DNA from: Fragilariopsis cylindrus CCMP1102
Taxonomy: Eukaryota; Bacillariophyta; Bacillariophyceae; Bacillariales; Bacillariaceae
Assembly: GCA_900095095.1 (NCBI GenBank)
Contig: FMBT01000320.1
Span: 124,001-188,000 of the forward strand
DNA: 64,000 nt
Reading direction: 5' to 3'
How positions within the stretch are numbered: position 1 is the first letter of the stretch; every line of letters begins with the position of its first letter. A program made the translations under genes and the position numbers. Below, in pieces: positions 63,098-64,000 of the stretch. Below the pieces are notes generated by a model. That model was not told the origin of the DNA. It made no database searches and saw nothing but the letters and a program-made list of their open reading frames with translations.

Positions 63098-64000
63098 ATG
63101 CCTCCTTTTGCGCCATTATCCCAAGATAATAATCACGCTACAATGATGAGCGTTGACAATAACAATAACAATAGCAATACCAATAACAGTCGTAGACGTG
63201 GTCGACGTCGTCGTCGTAGCACCAAATCTACCGCTACTACTACTACTACTACTACTGTGAAGCAGACTACTGCTACTGCTACTGCTACTGGCAGGAATAA
63301 TAATACTGATGTATCTGTGTCATCTTTATTATCCGTTTCACAAACAATTTTTAATCGATTATTAGATTTTAATCCATGCAATACTAATACTAATATTAGT
63401 AATAGTTCTACTACTACCACTACTACTACTGCCATTGCTGATGATGATCCTTGTAATACATCCTATTGTTTATGTTCAATAATGAATCCCTCGTCTGATA
63501 AATATTCGGCAGCAGCAGCAGCAGTCGATACAAGTCTAACAACAGTATTAGTAGAAGAACAACGTAATAATAATAATACAAGTTTAACAACAGTAGTACA
63601 ACCACGTAGTTATGGCAGTGAACTTTACAATGTTAATAATAGTAATAGTAATAGTAATAAACACCGTGGTAGTGGTCGACGACGACATCGTCGTCGTCCT
63701 CGTGTAATAATAGAAAACATGATCCCGGTTGAGGAGAGGAAGAAGAAGAAGCAGAGCAACAATAATAATAACTATAATAGTAATAACTATAACAATAATA
63801 GTAATCAAGTAGTAATAAAACAAAATCAAAATCAAAAACAAACAATATCATCAACACCAATCAATAATAAGAATAAAACAATGATGAAGATGAAGATGTT
63901 GTTGAAACGTATCAAGAAAAAGTCACCATCATTATTTTATAAAAAGAACAAGAATAACAATAACAATAACAATAACAATAACAACCAAGCTGCTGCTGCT
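63098..64000 (+). CDS. N-terminal part of a basic, Asn/Thr-rich protein (3' truncated by window)
   Basis: An ATG at 63098 (taccattATGCCTCC) opens a frame with no stop for 301 codons up to the window edge. The product has repeated Arg clusters (RRRGRRRRRS; GSGRRRHRRRPR), Thr and Asn runs, and a slightly more complex segment SVSSLLSVSQTIFNRLLDFNPCNT. A Cys pair group (DPCNTSYCLCSIMN) and a Lys/Met-rich stretch (MMKMKMLLKRIKKKS) follow. Many Arg clusters suggest a nuclear protein or one binding nucleic acid. The first ~65 residues are disordered. No family recognised; the missing 3' part may carry the domain. Confidence 0.55.
   Translation, partial: MPPFAPLSQDNNHATMMSVDNNNNNSNTNNSRRRGRRRRRSTKSTATTTTTTTVKQTTATATATGRNNNTDVSVSSLLSVSQTIFNRLLDFNPCNTNTNISNSSTTTTTTTAIADDDPCNTSYCLCSIMNPSSDKYSAAAAAVDTSLTTVLVEEQRNNNNTSLTTVVQPRSYGSELYNVNNSNSNSNKHRGSGRRRHRRRPRVIIENMIPVEERKKKKQSNNNNNYNSNNYNNNSNQVVIKQNQNQKQTISSTPINNKNKTMMKMKMLLKRIKKKSPSLFYKKNKNNNNNNNNNNNQAAAA

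Overview
The window looks like nuclear DNA of a pennate diatom or a close stramenopile relative. This is inferred from gene content, not from a marker gene. The intergenic DNA is AT-rich and full of microsatellites. Proteins carry long Asn, Gln, Ser, Thr and Asp tracts. Introns are short GT-AG introns. One gene joins a CRAL-TRIO-like N-terminus to the 'FGRG...NHPGN' (DUF6824-type) C-terminal domain, a combination I associate with diatoms. Another protein has an apparent multipartite plastid/thylakoid presequence. No rRNA, tRNA, CRISPR or prokaryotic signals were seen.

Left part (1-13307): the 3' end of a gene (3-407); a GPI-anchor-like GH17 beta-1,3-glucanase on the minus strand (785-3307); a degenerate ~190-bp tandem array (4330-5290); a conserved diatom-type hypothetical gene (5736-6551); two low-complexity genes (6977-7519 minus, 8539-10572 plus); and a four-exon CLN3/battenin-like membrane protein gene on the minus strand (10919-13307). 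The last intron of that gene holds a MITE-like foldback.

Middle part (13308-43238): a noncoding repeat, element A (13735-16040), with eight units of ~195 bp; the four-exon CRAL-TRIO/DUF6824 gene (18332-21171); a small acidic gene (25012-25548 minus); an unusual membrane/secreted protein with 32 Ala-Ser dipeptides and a Cys-rich tail (26778-27563); a 230-residue protein (29206-29898); an ARM-like helical protein (31254-33230); a TPR-like protein (34496-36181 minus); and a predicted plastid/thylakoid-lumen protein (38554-39993). A second, inverted copy of the noncoding repeat, element B, lies at about 41600-43120.

Right part (43239-64000): a nested retrotransposon pair. A Ty3/Gypsy element has 210-bp LTRs that look identical and a 5-bp target-site duplication (CAATC). 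It encodes Gag and a Pol polyprotein. A full-length ~9.15-kb non-LTR retrotransposon (47754-56904), with ORF1 and an ORF2 carrying endonuclease, reverse transcriptase and RNase H, has inserted in the integrase zinc-finger coding region. It made an 18-bp target duplication and split pol into two parts that remain in frame with each other. Beyond the outer LTR lie a small secreted protein gene (58566-58868), an ankyrin-repeat gene (59226-60299 minus), a tandemly duplicated intergenic region, and the 5' part of a basic Asn-rich protein running off the window (63098-64000).

The host genes form no evident pathway, and each appears to be its own transcription unit. The main features of interest are the nested insertion, the Cys-His-Asp repeat block in Pol, the in-frame UGA between gag and pol, the intronic foldback, the paired repeats A and B, and the (Ala-Ser)n protein.
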